Below are positions 1 through 4,112 of a stretch of DNA of 5,942 bases, piece after piece (position 1 is the first letter of the stretch; every line of letters starts with the position of its first letter). The stretch is from Candidatus Nitrosopumilus sp. (lineage in GTDB: Archaea; Thermoproteota; Nitrososphaeria; Nitrososphaerales; Nitrosopumilaceae): assembly GCA_029860565.1 (NCBI GenBank), contig JAOUAY010000083.1, forward strand, positions 1 through 5,942. The letters run 5' to 3'. The translations under genes and the position numbers were made by a program. The notes under the pieces were generated by a model, which made no database searches, was not told the DNA's origin, and worked only from the letters and a program-made list of their open reading frames with translations.

Positions 1-174
1 TCTTCCGAATCGTTGGTAAGGCCCTTCTCGTCCTTTTTGACAAAAAACTCTAGTTTGAAAATCTTCATCTTTTGCACCATCCATAATTTCTAATGCTGAG
101 TGACTGCCAAGAACACCTATTTTGACATCAGTATAGTCCCCTACAATTTTCTTGATCTCAGAAGCCTTAATCAT
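1..174 (-). CDS. purP: FAICAR synthetase (PurP), N-terminal 58 residues, cut by window edge
   Basis: Archaeal ATP-grasp enzyme that uses ATP and formate to convert AICAR into FAICAR in late purine biosynthesis, replacing the formyltransferase half of bacterial PurH. The visible frame translates to 58 residues from an ATG at 174-172 and stays open to the window edge. Residues 19-31 (IGVLGSHSALEIM) followed by DGAKDEDF and then GREGPYQRF match the conserved PurP N-terminus (in Methanocaldococcus: LGSHTSLHILKGAK, then GRDVPYKRF), as I recall it. The His of GSH belongs to the AICAR-binding region of the family. The ATP-grasp domain lies outside the window; the family is about 340-360 residues long. 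A TATA-like element 26 bases upstream supports this start and a leaderless message. The gene is divergent from the microprotein at 272. Identity is quite secure; whether the gene is intact cannot be seen. Confidence 0.88.
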   Translation of the reverse strand, partial: MIKASEIKKIVGDYTDVKIGVLGSHSALEIMDGAKDEDFQTRVFCQKGREGPYQRFGR

Positions 175-195
175 ATTATGCCTAGATATTGGGAT

Positions 196-204
196 CTAAT
201 ATAG
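196..204 (-). promoter_or_regulatory. TATA-like element of purP
   Basis: On the minus strand this reads CTATATTAG. Its centre lies about 26 bases upstream of the purP ATG, the spacing expected if transcription begins at or next to the start codon. No Shine-Dalgarno sequence is present, so a leaderless transcript is likely. Confidence 0.5.
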
Positions 205-271
205 GTAATTTTTAATTTCTCAGATCGATGACAATACATAGATTTTTTTTGATTGGAATCTAATTTTTGCC

Positions 272-406
272 GTGCTGTATTCTTTTGAACTTCAAATGAT
301 GGGGGTAATTCTCATAACTGCAATGGTTGCTGGCGGCATTTCATTATGGTATAAGCGACGAAAAATTAGAAAAGAGTTAGAAGATACAAAAAATGATGAC
401 ACATAA
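272..406 (+). CDS. Single-span membrane microprotein (44 aa), GTG start
   Basis: Not recognised as a named family. The frame gives 44 residues. A short N-terminal VLYSFELQ precedes a hydrophobic segment at residues 9-27 (MMGVILITAMVAGGISLWY), a basic stretch KRRKIRKELED, and an acidic end, TKNDDT. The positive charges after the helix predict an outside N-terminus and a cytoplasmic C-terminus. The GTG is chosen because an ATA-rich stretch (233-239) lies upstream; the two adjacent ATGs at 296 and 299 are alternatives, giving 36 or 35 residues that still contain the whole helix. The gene is transcribed away from purP. The clean order of helix, basic patch and charged tail argues for a real protein, but its size leaves doubt. 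Confidence 0.5.
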   Translation: MLYSFELQMMGVILITAMVAGGISLWYKRRKIRKELEDTKNDDT

Positions 407-635
407 AATTTCTAGTTATCATTGTATGGGTAGGAGTGTTGCCAATCTTGTAAGGATGTGTGGAGTTCTTTTACATGCAATATCTTTGGATGTATGGTTT
501 TGGAAGATCAAATCAGATCAATTAGTCCGTAGTTAGATTGCTATTATTAATCGCCAAAGACGCAAATCAAAAATATGCTTATTTTTTTAATCTATATAGA
601 TTAGCTTTAATACGTAGATCGATGTACTGATAATA
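407..635. other. Spacer with one doubtful 36-aa ORF
   Basis: Between the membrane microprotein and the 29-residue peptide. The plus strand has an ATG at 426 with 36 sense codons and a TAG at 534-536, beginning MGRSVANLVRMCGVLLHAI. It has no clear domain, and the nearest TATA-like sequence (ACATAAAATTT, 401-411) is only about 20 bases upstream, closer than at the better-supported genes here. The 420-535 stretch is less AT-rich than its surroundings, which could mean weak coding or an RNA. No tRNA or rRNA signature is visible. Confidence 0.25.
606..613 (+). promoter_or_regulatory. TATA-like element of the 29-aa peptide gene
   Basis: TTTAATAC, centred about 26-27 bases upstream of the ATG at 636. 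This is the spacing for a leaderless archaeal transcript, and the same arrangement precedes the related peptide gene at 1412. Confidence 0.45.
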
Positions 636-725
636 ATGAAACAAGAAATAATACATAGAGAACAAATCGACGATTTTAGTCGAGAAACAGCCCTGATGGG
701 AGTAAAAGAAACACTCCTTAACTAG
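636..725 (+). CDS. 29-aa peptide of a two-member local family, RETxxMG motif
   Basis: Not a family I recognise. It begins MKQEIIHREQIDD and ends FSRETALMGVKETLLN before TAG. It is supported by a relative on the other strand (1338-1412): both begin MKQ, and the last 16 residues align without gaps as F[SN]RETxxMGxx[ED]TLxN. The Arg of RET is CGA here and AGA in the relative, and several third codon positions differ, so conservation appears to be at the protein level. A TATA-like element lies at leaderless distance. The peptide is highly charged, with no membrane segment and no Cys. The downstream T-run is weak (ATATATTTTC). Role unknown; the Arg/Glu-rich conserved end suggests binding to a protein or nucleic acid, but that is a guess. 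Confidence 0.6.
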   Translation: MKQEIIHREQIDDFSRETALMGVKETLLN

Positions 726-910
726 GGGCGGATATATTTTCAAAAAACAAACATGAAATCAATAATTTCAATTTTCCATACCTGAAATAAATAAGATATA
801 ATCTAAATATACTTAAATTTATTTAATTCTTTATAAAAAAACTGTATAATAATTAAGTAAATATGTAGAATTACTTATATTCATTTATCACGTATAACAA
901 TCAGAGAAAA
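726..910. other. Very AT-rich spacer
   Basis: Almost entirely A and T between about 780 and 900, with several TATA-like words (for example TTTATAAAAA near 831 and CTTATATT at 874-881). Only ORFs shorter than 20 codons occur on either strand. CTTATATT or the adjacent ATTTATC (883-889) is placed to serve the gene at 911. Confidence 0.45.
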
Positions 911-1054
911 ATGTCCTGGGTAATTCAATGTCCAAAACATGGTAAAGTCGTAACAGAATATCGATGTGAAGGAATGACGCAACTGGAAAAGCACAGTAAA
1001 GAGAAGCAAACATTTGATGAATCTTGCTATCTTTACGAAGATCCTAAAGTCTAA
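911..1054 (+). CDS. Small Cys/His-containing protein (47 aa)
   Basis: Unrecognised small soluble protein. It starts MSWVIQCPKHG, continues VVTEYRCEGM, then a charged segment (QLEKHSKEKQTFDES) and ends CYLYEDPKV. Cys7, His10, Cys19 and Cys39, with His28, could bind a metal ion, the CPKH element resembling a zinc knuckle; this is inferred from spacing only. ATG is the first start after an AT-rich region, and a TATA-like sequence lies 25-33 bases upstream. Codon choice and the balance of charged residues look like a real gene rather than random AT-rich translation. It stands alone with no obvious operon partner. No signal peptide or membrane segment. Confidence 0.62.
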   Translation: MSWVIQCPKHGKVVTEYRCEGMTQLEKHSKEKQTFDESCYLYEDPKV

Positions 1055-1121
1055 CTACGTATAATCATACAAGGATTCTTTCTATCACTGTGATGTTCAT
1101 TCTAAATTTCATTTACAACAA

Positions 1122-1235
1122 ATGTCTCCAAATTGTTTTGTTAACTGCATTACCTTGGACTATCTAAGCATGTTCAAATCTCATTGGATGTGCTATGGGT
1201 CTGACACACACTGGATAGACAGACTTGGAGGATGA
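1122..1235 (+). CDS. Doubtful 37-aa Cys/Trp-rich ORF
   Basis: An ATG at 1122 opens 37 codons closed by TGA. The N-terminal part is MSPNCFVNCITLDYLS and the C-terminal part, from an internal ATG at 1170, is FKSHWMCYGSDTHWIDRLGG. It holds Cys5, Cys9, Cys24, His21, His30 and two Trp, an unusual composition for such a short frame and compatible with metal binding. Against it, no TATA-like element sits at the usual 25-28 bases upstream, and its 3' half overlaps an RNA-like hairpin (1197-1248). The region may instead encode a structured RNA. No known family recognised. Confidence 0.3.
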   Translation: MSPNCFVNCITLDYLSMFKSHWMCYGSDTHWIDRLGG

Positions 1236-1248
1236 GAGTCAAAGACCC
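1197..1248 (+). repeat. Long-range inverted repeat / possible RNA hairpin
   Basis: GGGTCT at 1197-1202 pairs with AGACCC at 1243-1248. The stem continues inward as GAC (1203-1205) with GTC (1238-1240) across an AA bulge, giving 6 + 3 base pairs. A competing hairpin pairs GTCTG (1199-1203) with CAGAC further inside. No T-run follows on the plus strand, so it does not look like a simple terminator. It is relatively GC-rich for this window. Confidence 0.35.
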
Positions 1249-1329
1249 AATGAATGAAAAAAGAAATTATTGTAAAGTGTTGTAGTAAAATGAAAATATT
1301 TCAATAATATTTTAAAATGGAAAAATAAT

Positions 1330-1336
1330 AAAAAAA
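1330..1336 (-). terminator. Oligo-T terminator of the 24-aa peptide gene
   Basis: Seven A on the plus strand are seven T on the minus strand, starting just after the TAG of the peptide gene and followed by a second T-run (1321-1325). Archaeal RNA polymerase terminates at such oligo-T tracts without needing a hairpin. Confidence 0.5.
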
Positions 1337-1337
1337 T

Positions 1338-1412
1338 CTAGTTCTGTAGTGTGTCTTGGTTACCCATCATTCTAGTTTCTCTGTTAAAGTTTTCTTTTTT
1401 TGTTTGTTTCAT
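1338..1412 (-). CDS. 24-aa peptide, relative of the 636-725 peptide
   Basis: Minus-strand frame from ATG (1412-1410) to TAG (1340-1338). It reads MKQTKKEN followed by FNRETRMMGNQDTLQN. The final 16 residues match the peptide at 636-725 at F, RET, MG, TL and the terminal N, with N/S and D/E as conservative changes, and both start MKQ. It lacks about five residues between the MKQ start and the motif. The unit is complete in miniature: a TATA element 26 bases upstream, no leader, 24 codons, then seven T. That arrangement, with the paralogue, makes expression more credible than for an average ORF of this size. Function unknown. It is divergent from the gene at 1507. Confidence 0.6.
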   Translation of the reverse strand: MKQTKKENFNRETRMMGNQDTLQN

Positions 1413-1433
1413 GATTAATATAATAATTCATGC

Positions 1434-1441
1434 CTTATATG
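1434..1441 (-). promoter_or_regulatory. TATA-like element of the 24-aa peptide gene
   Basis: On the minus strand CATATAAG, centred about 26 bases upstream of the ATG at 1412. It is one of the best TATA matches in the window and predicts a leaderless transcript. Confidence 0.5.
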
Positions 1442-1456
1442 ACTTGTAATAACATT

Positions 1457-1471
1457 GTTAACAAAGTTAAC
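1457..1471. promoter_or_regulatory. Candidate operator: two GTTAAC palindromes between divergent promoters
   Basis: GTTAAC at 1457-1462 and again at 1466-1471, separated by AAA. Each hexamer is a perfect palindrome, so the pair has dyad symmetry with centres 9 bases apart. It lies just upstream of the TATA-like element of the 1507 gene and about 16 bases behind that of the minus-strand peptide, where an activator or repressor could act on both. A tandem CAGGCAGG follows at 1471-1478. Confidence 0.35.
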
Positions 1472-1479
1472 AGGCAGGC

Positions 1480-1486
1480 TAAATAT
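1480..1486 (+). promoter_or_regulatory. TATA-like element of the 74-aa gene
   Basis: TAAATAT, centred about 24 bases upstream of the ATG at 1507, compatible with a leaderless or nearly leaderless message. Confidence 0.4.
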
Positions 1487-1506
1487 CAAAATTTCATAAT
1501 AATATC

Positions 1507-1731
1507 ATGAATGGACATAATAGAGGGGATATTATTCTTGATCATCTTGGCCTTCTAGATGAAGAAGTAATAAACTGTACAAACAACGCATCCAACAACA
1601 ACAACAACAATTACAAGAATTGTCCAAGATATGGGCAAGGCCTAATTCCATTCAGGTACGGATTATGCTTTTGTGGAAATCAAATAGGATTGACAAAGTT
1701 TTTGATCAGTACGGATGAATCATATATTTAA
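1507..1731 (+). CDS. Small Cys-containing protein with Asn run (74 aa)
   Basis: Unrecognised. An acidic N-terminal part (residues 1-23, ending LGLLDEEVI) is followed by Cys24, then a low-complexity linker with six consecutive Asn (30-35) encoded by an AAC/AAT repeat. The C-terminal part, NCPRYGQG then LIPFRYGLCFCGNQIG, carries Cys39, Cys54 and Cys56. This resembles a zinc-ribbon half (CPxCG...CxxCG) in which the second Cys is Tyr and the last pair is spaced CxC. It may bind a metal with altered ligands or be a decayed ribbon. The tail is LTKFLISTDESYI. The ATG is supported by a TATA-like element 24 bases upstream. Soluble, probably cytoplasmic. No operon partner downstream. Confidence 0.6.
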   Translation: MNGHNRGDIILDHLGLLDEEVINCTNNASNNNNNNYKNCPRYGQGLIPFRYGLCFCGNQIGLTKFLISTDESYI

Positions 1732-2097
1732 TCTTCATAGATGTAGCATTGGGTTTGGAACAAACAACGCATATGACTCAGTTTAATCTCTGCACTTATC
1801 ACATATTACCTCAAAAATTTTTGAATTAAATGGTGTTGAAACCCGTGAGGGATAGTCCTTTTACATAACTTTTCATGGATCTGTTTTGAATTGAAATGAT
1901 AATTTTTAACAATCACTTGACTTTTGAGTCGATCTTAGTTAGGACCCTGATTTTTGTAGAAACCTGATCAGTCATAAGATTCGAATCTAGTTGAATCTAC
2001 TATATGTTAAAATTGACATGTGAGATTCTGTGTCAAACTATATCTCATCTCTTAGGGATTGTGTTTTTTTGACTTAATCATGCCATTAGATAATTCA
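1732..2097. other. Gene-free spacer with several short palindromes
   Basis: No ORF longer than about 20 codons on either strand and no tRNA signature. It contains AAAAATTTTT (1814-1823), a CCC-GTGA-GGG mini-hairpin near 1840, GACT/AGTC around 1919-1930, CTGATCAG (1964-1971), the 12-base palindrome AGATTCGAATCT (1977-1988), and TGAGAT (2021-2026) facing ATCTCA (2042-2047). These could be regulatory sites or parts of a small RNA, but none matches a class I can name. Confidence 0.4.
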
Positions 2098-2107
2098 ATT
2101 TTATATA
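2098..2107 (+). promoter_or_regulatory. TATA-like element of the membrane-anchored 125-aa gene
   Basis: ATTTTATATAG, with its TATATA core about 27 bases upstream of the GTG at 2130. It supports GTG as a leaderless start. Confidence 0.5.
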
Positions 2108-2129
2108 GTTAAACTCATTTTTTTGGATT

Positions 2130-2507
2130 GTGATTAATTGGGGATTGGTAGTCGGATTAATTTTAGCAATAATTTTTGTGATTGTAATTTTGTCTATTGC
2201 TTTACCCCCGTTGCTCAAATATGCAAATGATGAGGCGCAAAGGAAATCCCTTGGTGAAATTGATGATTCTCATAAATTGATGTGTGGAATACCTGATGAA
2301 CTTGATGTAATTTTTGATAAGATAGATGTAATATCATCTGATAAATTCGATAATAAAGCAAAAGGAATCTATCAGCAAATGCAATGGGGTAAGGATATTG
2401 AAAGTTGTGATATTGTTTATTTCTACGAACAATTAGACACCGAACAGAAAAAGAAGTTGAATTGGCTTGAATTATCCTGCAATGTTCATCAATGCCTAGC
2501 TGATTAA
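2130..2507 (+). CDS. Membrane-anchored hypothetical protein with four Cys (125 aa)
   Basis: No known family recognised. Residues 4-29 form one hydrophobic segment (WGLVVGLILAIIFVIVILSI, then ALPPLL), a signal anchor rather than a cleavable peptide. The remainder is soluble and acidic, with Cys52, Cys93, Cys117 and Cys122. An even number of Cys in a domain that may face outward could form disulfides, though topology is not certain because there is no strong charge bias before the helix. The start is GTG: an in-frame TAG at 2106-2108 limits upstream extension and a TATA-like element sits about 27 bases upstream. Downstream T-runs provide a terminator, so it is probably monocistronic. Length and codon use support a real gene. 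Confidence 0.75.
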   Translation: MINWGLVVGLILAIIFVIVILSIALPPLLKYANDEAQRKSLGEIDDSHKLMCGIPDELDVIFDKIDVISSDKFDNKAKGIYQQMQWGKDIESCDIVYFYEQLDTEQKKKLNWLELSCNVHQCLAD

Positions 2508-2555
2508 TACTAATATTGGATGTGAGTCCAGATATTTTTTACTTTAATCTCTTTA

Positions 2556-2563
2556 TTTTTTTT
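2556..2563 (+). terminator. Oligo-T tract downstream of the 125-aa gene
   Basis: Eight T, preceded by six T at 2535-2540, within 30-60 bases of the stop codon at 2507. This matches archaeal oligo-T termination; there is no obvious stem. Confidence 0.4.
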
Positions 2564-2640
2564 GTCATGCATGCCCCCTTCTCACGATTTTCATAAGTGG
2601 TGTCATCTGACAAGCAAATATCTCTTCTTTTACAGACAAT

Positions 2641-2648
2641 TACATATC
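2641..2648 (+). promoter_or_regulatory. TATA-like element of the zinc-ribbon frame
   Basis: TACATATC, centred 27 bases upstream of the ATA at 2672, exactly where a promoter would lie if translation of the zinc-ribbon frame began at that codon on a leaderless message. Confidence 0.4.
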
Positions 2649-2671
2649 TATGGTTCACATATTATGGATAA

Positions 2672-2782
2672 ATATCGACATGGAACTGCAAGAAATGTGA
2701 TATGTCAATTCCTACGATGGATGTTGGTTCAACAATAAAATGTCTGTATTGTGGGAAATTTATAGTTAAAATTTTCGATTAG
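2672..2782 (+). pseudogene. Zinc-ribbon microprotein frame (36 aa) with ATA in place of a start codon
   Basis: The frame after a TAA at 2669-2671 reads ATA TCG ACA TGG AAC TGC and translates as (M/I)STWNCKKCD, then MSIPTMDVGS, TIKCLYCGKF and IVKIFD, ending in TAG. Cys6/Cys9 and Cys24/Cys27 form two CxxC knuckles 14 residues apart, the signature of a small zinc ribbon, with CLYCG as the usual second knuckle. No ATG, GTG or TTG precedes the first knuckle in frame; the next ATG (2702) would lose it. Either ATA is used as a rare start, or ATG changed to ATA and the gene is dead or read poorly, or there is a sequencing error. A 55-residue overlapping ORF in another frame (2571-2738) has no recognisable features. 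Such ribbons often bind nucleic acid or protein partners. Confidence 0.5.
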
Positions 2783-2860
2783 AGGCTAAGACTATTTTAT
2801 TTTAAAATATTATTTATTGTGTTAGACAATCTAAAATTTGTATATTTTTATTTAGTCAGG

Positions 2861-2870
2861 ATAAAATACT
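2861..2870 (+). promoter_or_regulatory. TATA-like element of ubiX
   Basis: ATAAAATACT, centred about 26 bases before the ATG at 2891. It favours that ATG over the in-frame GTG at 2819, which lies upstream of the element. Confidence 0.5.
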
Positions 2871-2890
2871 GTGATTTCAAAGAGTATGTG

Positions 2891-3448
2891 ATGAAACTAG
2901 TAATTGGAATTACCGGTAGCACTGGAGTGATTTATGGAATTCGAATGCTTGAGACCCTGAAAAAATTAAACATTGAAACTCATTTGATAATGTCTGAATG
3001 GGGTGAAAAATGTATTTCTATGGAAACCCAATTCACTCCTGATTATGTAAAATCTCTTGCAACTAATATTTCAGATGAAAAAAATATGGCATCTAGTGTT
3101 TCTAGTGGAACTCATAGAATTGATGGTATGATTATCGCCCCTTGTAGTATGAAGACATTGGCTGCAATTGCAAGTGGTTATGATGACACTCTTGTTGCAA
3201 GAGCTGCAGGTGTTACCATAAAAGAATCTAGAAAATTAATTTTAATGGTTAGAGAAACTCCGCTTTCTGCAATTCATTTAGAAAATATGTTAAAACTATC
3301 TAGACTGGGAATTGTGATTTTACCGCCTGTTACAGAATTCTATACTCAACCCAAATCTATTGATGATATTGTTAATCACGGTGTTGGAAAATGTTTGGAC
3401 CAGTTTGATATAGAGCACGATTTATACCCTCGATGGGGAAGTTTCTAA
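2891..3448 (+). CDS. ubiX: UbiX-type flavin prenyltransferase (185 aa)
   Basis: Joins a dimethylallyl group to reduced FMN to make prenylated FMN, the cofactor of UbiD-family decarboxylases. All family landmarks are present: the flavin loop GITGSTG (6-12), Glu45 in SMET, SSGTHR (71-76), PCSMKTLA (84-91), Arg104 and Lys111, RETPL (121-125), PPVTEFY (145-151) and RW at 181-182. Compared with Pseudomonas UbiX from memory, the active Ser15 position is Thr11 and Arg185 is Lys167, both conservative. Length is normal for the family. The ATG at 2891 is chosen over an in-frame GTG 72 bases upstream because the homology and the TATA element both fit it. In archaea the product is needed by anhydromevalonate phosphate decarboxylase; no ubiD gene is in the window. 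It is followed after seven bases by an SRPBCC gene, probably one transcript. Confidence 0.93.
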   Translation: MKLVIGITGSTGVIYGIRMLETLKKLNIETHLIMSEWGEKCISMETQFTPDYVKSLATNISDEKNMASSVSSGTHRIDGMIIAPCSMKTLAAIASGYDDTLVARAAGVTIKESRKLILMVRETPLSAIHLENMLKLSRLGIVILPPVTEFYTQPKSIDDIVNHGVGKCLDQFDIEHDLYPRWGSF

Positions 3449-3455
3449 ATCACCT

Positions 3456-3884
3456 TTGCCAAAGTTTTCTTTAGAAAAAATAGTTAACGCACAAAGAGAA
3501 TCTGTTTTTGAGGTTTTTTCTAATTTTGAAAACTATCAACAATTAATCCCTCAACATTTTCCATCTGTTAGAATTCGTTCAGTTCGTGGTGATGTTTCTG
3601 TTGTAGAAGAACATCTGAATTTTGGAGAACTTGAACTACTTATTATGGCAAAACATGTTTCTAAAAAACCCATTTTACATGATATTTTTGTAATTGGAGG
3701 TGATGTAAAAGGTAGTCACATCAGGCAAGAATTCATTGAACTAAAGAATAAAACAAAAATTCTAGTTGATGTTGATTTAAAATTTAAAGGGAAAATGAAA
3801 ATTTCTAGTATGTTTGGAAAAAACACGTTTGAACAAGATTATGGTAAAATCTTAGATGATTTTGCAAAAATTGTTGAAAATTAA
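3456..3884 (+). CDS. SRPBCC (START-like) fold protein (142 aa), TTG start
   Basis: Probable ligand-binding helix-grip protein. The N-terminus, SLEKIVNAQRESVFEVFSNF then ENYQQLIP, is typical of the SRPBCC/polyketide-cyclase-like family: a strand, an Ala/Pro turn, a helix with VF, and a following aromatic plus P. Further strands alternate through residues 36-112, and a C-terminal helix (DYGKILDDFAKIVEN) closes the fold. Related proteins bind hydrophobic ligands such as isoprenoids or quinones; CoQ10-binding COQ10 and aromatase/cyclase are members. The start is TTG seven bases after the ubiX stop; an in-frame TAG at 3411-3413 and the absence of ATG/GTG leave it as the only plausible start, without a clear Shine-Dalgarno. 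Translation is probably coupled to ubiX. The specific ligand cannot be told from sequence. Confidence 0.82.
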   Translation: MPKFSLEKIVNAQRESVFEVFSNFENYQQLIPQHFPSVRIRSVRGDVSVVEEHLNFGELELLIMAKHVSKKPILHDIFVIGGDVKGSHIRQEFIELKNKTKILVDVDLKFKGKMKISSMFGKNTFEQDYGKILDDFAKIVEN

Positions 3885-4087
3885 TCTGATTTGACTTCTT
3901 TATCTTTTGAGACGCTACCTATTTCTTCCTTGAATTCTTTAAGATCTTTATCTGCCTCAATTTTTCCTTTCTCAAATTCCCCTTTGGCTTTACCAAATGT
4001 CTTTGCAAGTTCTGGAATTTTTTTTGCACCAAAAATTAACACACCAATTACTACAACTAATATGATGATTTCAGTACTTCCAAGCAT
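3881..4087 (-). CDS. tatA: Twin-arginine translocase subunit TatA (68 aa)
   Basis: Pore-forming or membrane-weakening component of the Tat pathway, which exports folded proteins. The N-terminus is a short membrane helix (residues 5-19, with the conserved polar Glu6 near its outer end), then the diagnostic hinge FGAKKIPELAKTFGKAKGEF with FG and the amphipathic helix, then a charged cytoplasmic tail rich in Lys and Glu. Length is normal for an archaeal TatA. It follows tatC by 27 bases on the same strand. Its stop codon shares TTAA with the stop of the convergent SRPBCC gene. A TATA-like element in the tatC stop region lies about 28 bases upstream of the ATG, so tatA may also have its own promoter. 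No TatB is seen, usual for archaea. Confidence 0.95.
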   Translation of the reverse strand: MLGSTEIIILVVVIGVLIFGAKKIPELAKTFGKAKGEFEKGKIEADKDLKEFKEEIGSVSKDKEVKSD

Positions 4088-4112
4088 TACATTCCCACTG
4101 CTTTGATTTCAG

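Noticed and set aside
1579..1772. 13-base direct repeat ACAAACAACGCAT at 1579-1591 and 1760-1772
   Set aside because: One repeat of this length is about what chance gives in an AT-rich 6-kb window; no flanking similarity or mobile-element structure.
1896..1952. Possible C/D box guide RNA (ATGATAA ... CTGA, about 55 bases)
   Set aside because: The C-like box deviates from RTGATGA, and no convincing D' and C' boxes or terminal stem are present.
1965..1995. tRNA T-loop-like TTCGAAT
   Set aside because: The five flanking bases on each side do not pair, and no acceptor or anticodon arm is found upstream; it belongs to a palindrome.
2571..2738. 55-codon ORF (begins MPPSHDFHKWCHL) overlapping the zinc ribbon in another frame
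   Set aside because: No domain or membrane feature; it overlaps the much more protein-like CxxC frame. A TATA-like word about 27 bases upstream is noted but not enough.
2819..2890. In-frame GTG extension adding 24 residues to UbiX
   Set aside because: UbiX homology begins at MKLVIGITG; the extension is AT-rich translation, and the TATA element at 2861-2870 lies inside it.
3891..4106. Plus-strand 71-codon ORF opposite tatA
   Set aside because: Shadow of tatA, whose homology is unambiguous on the minus strand.
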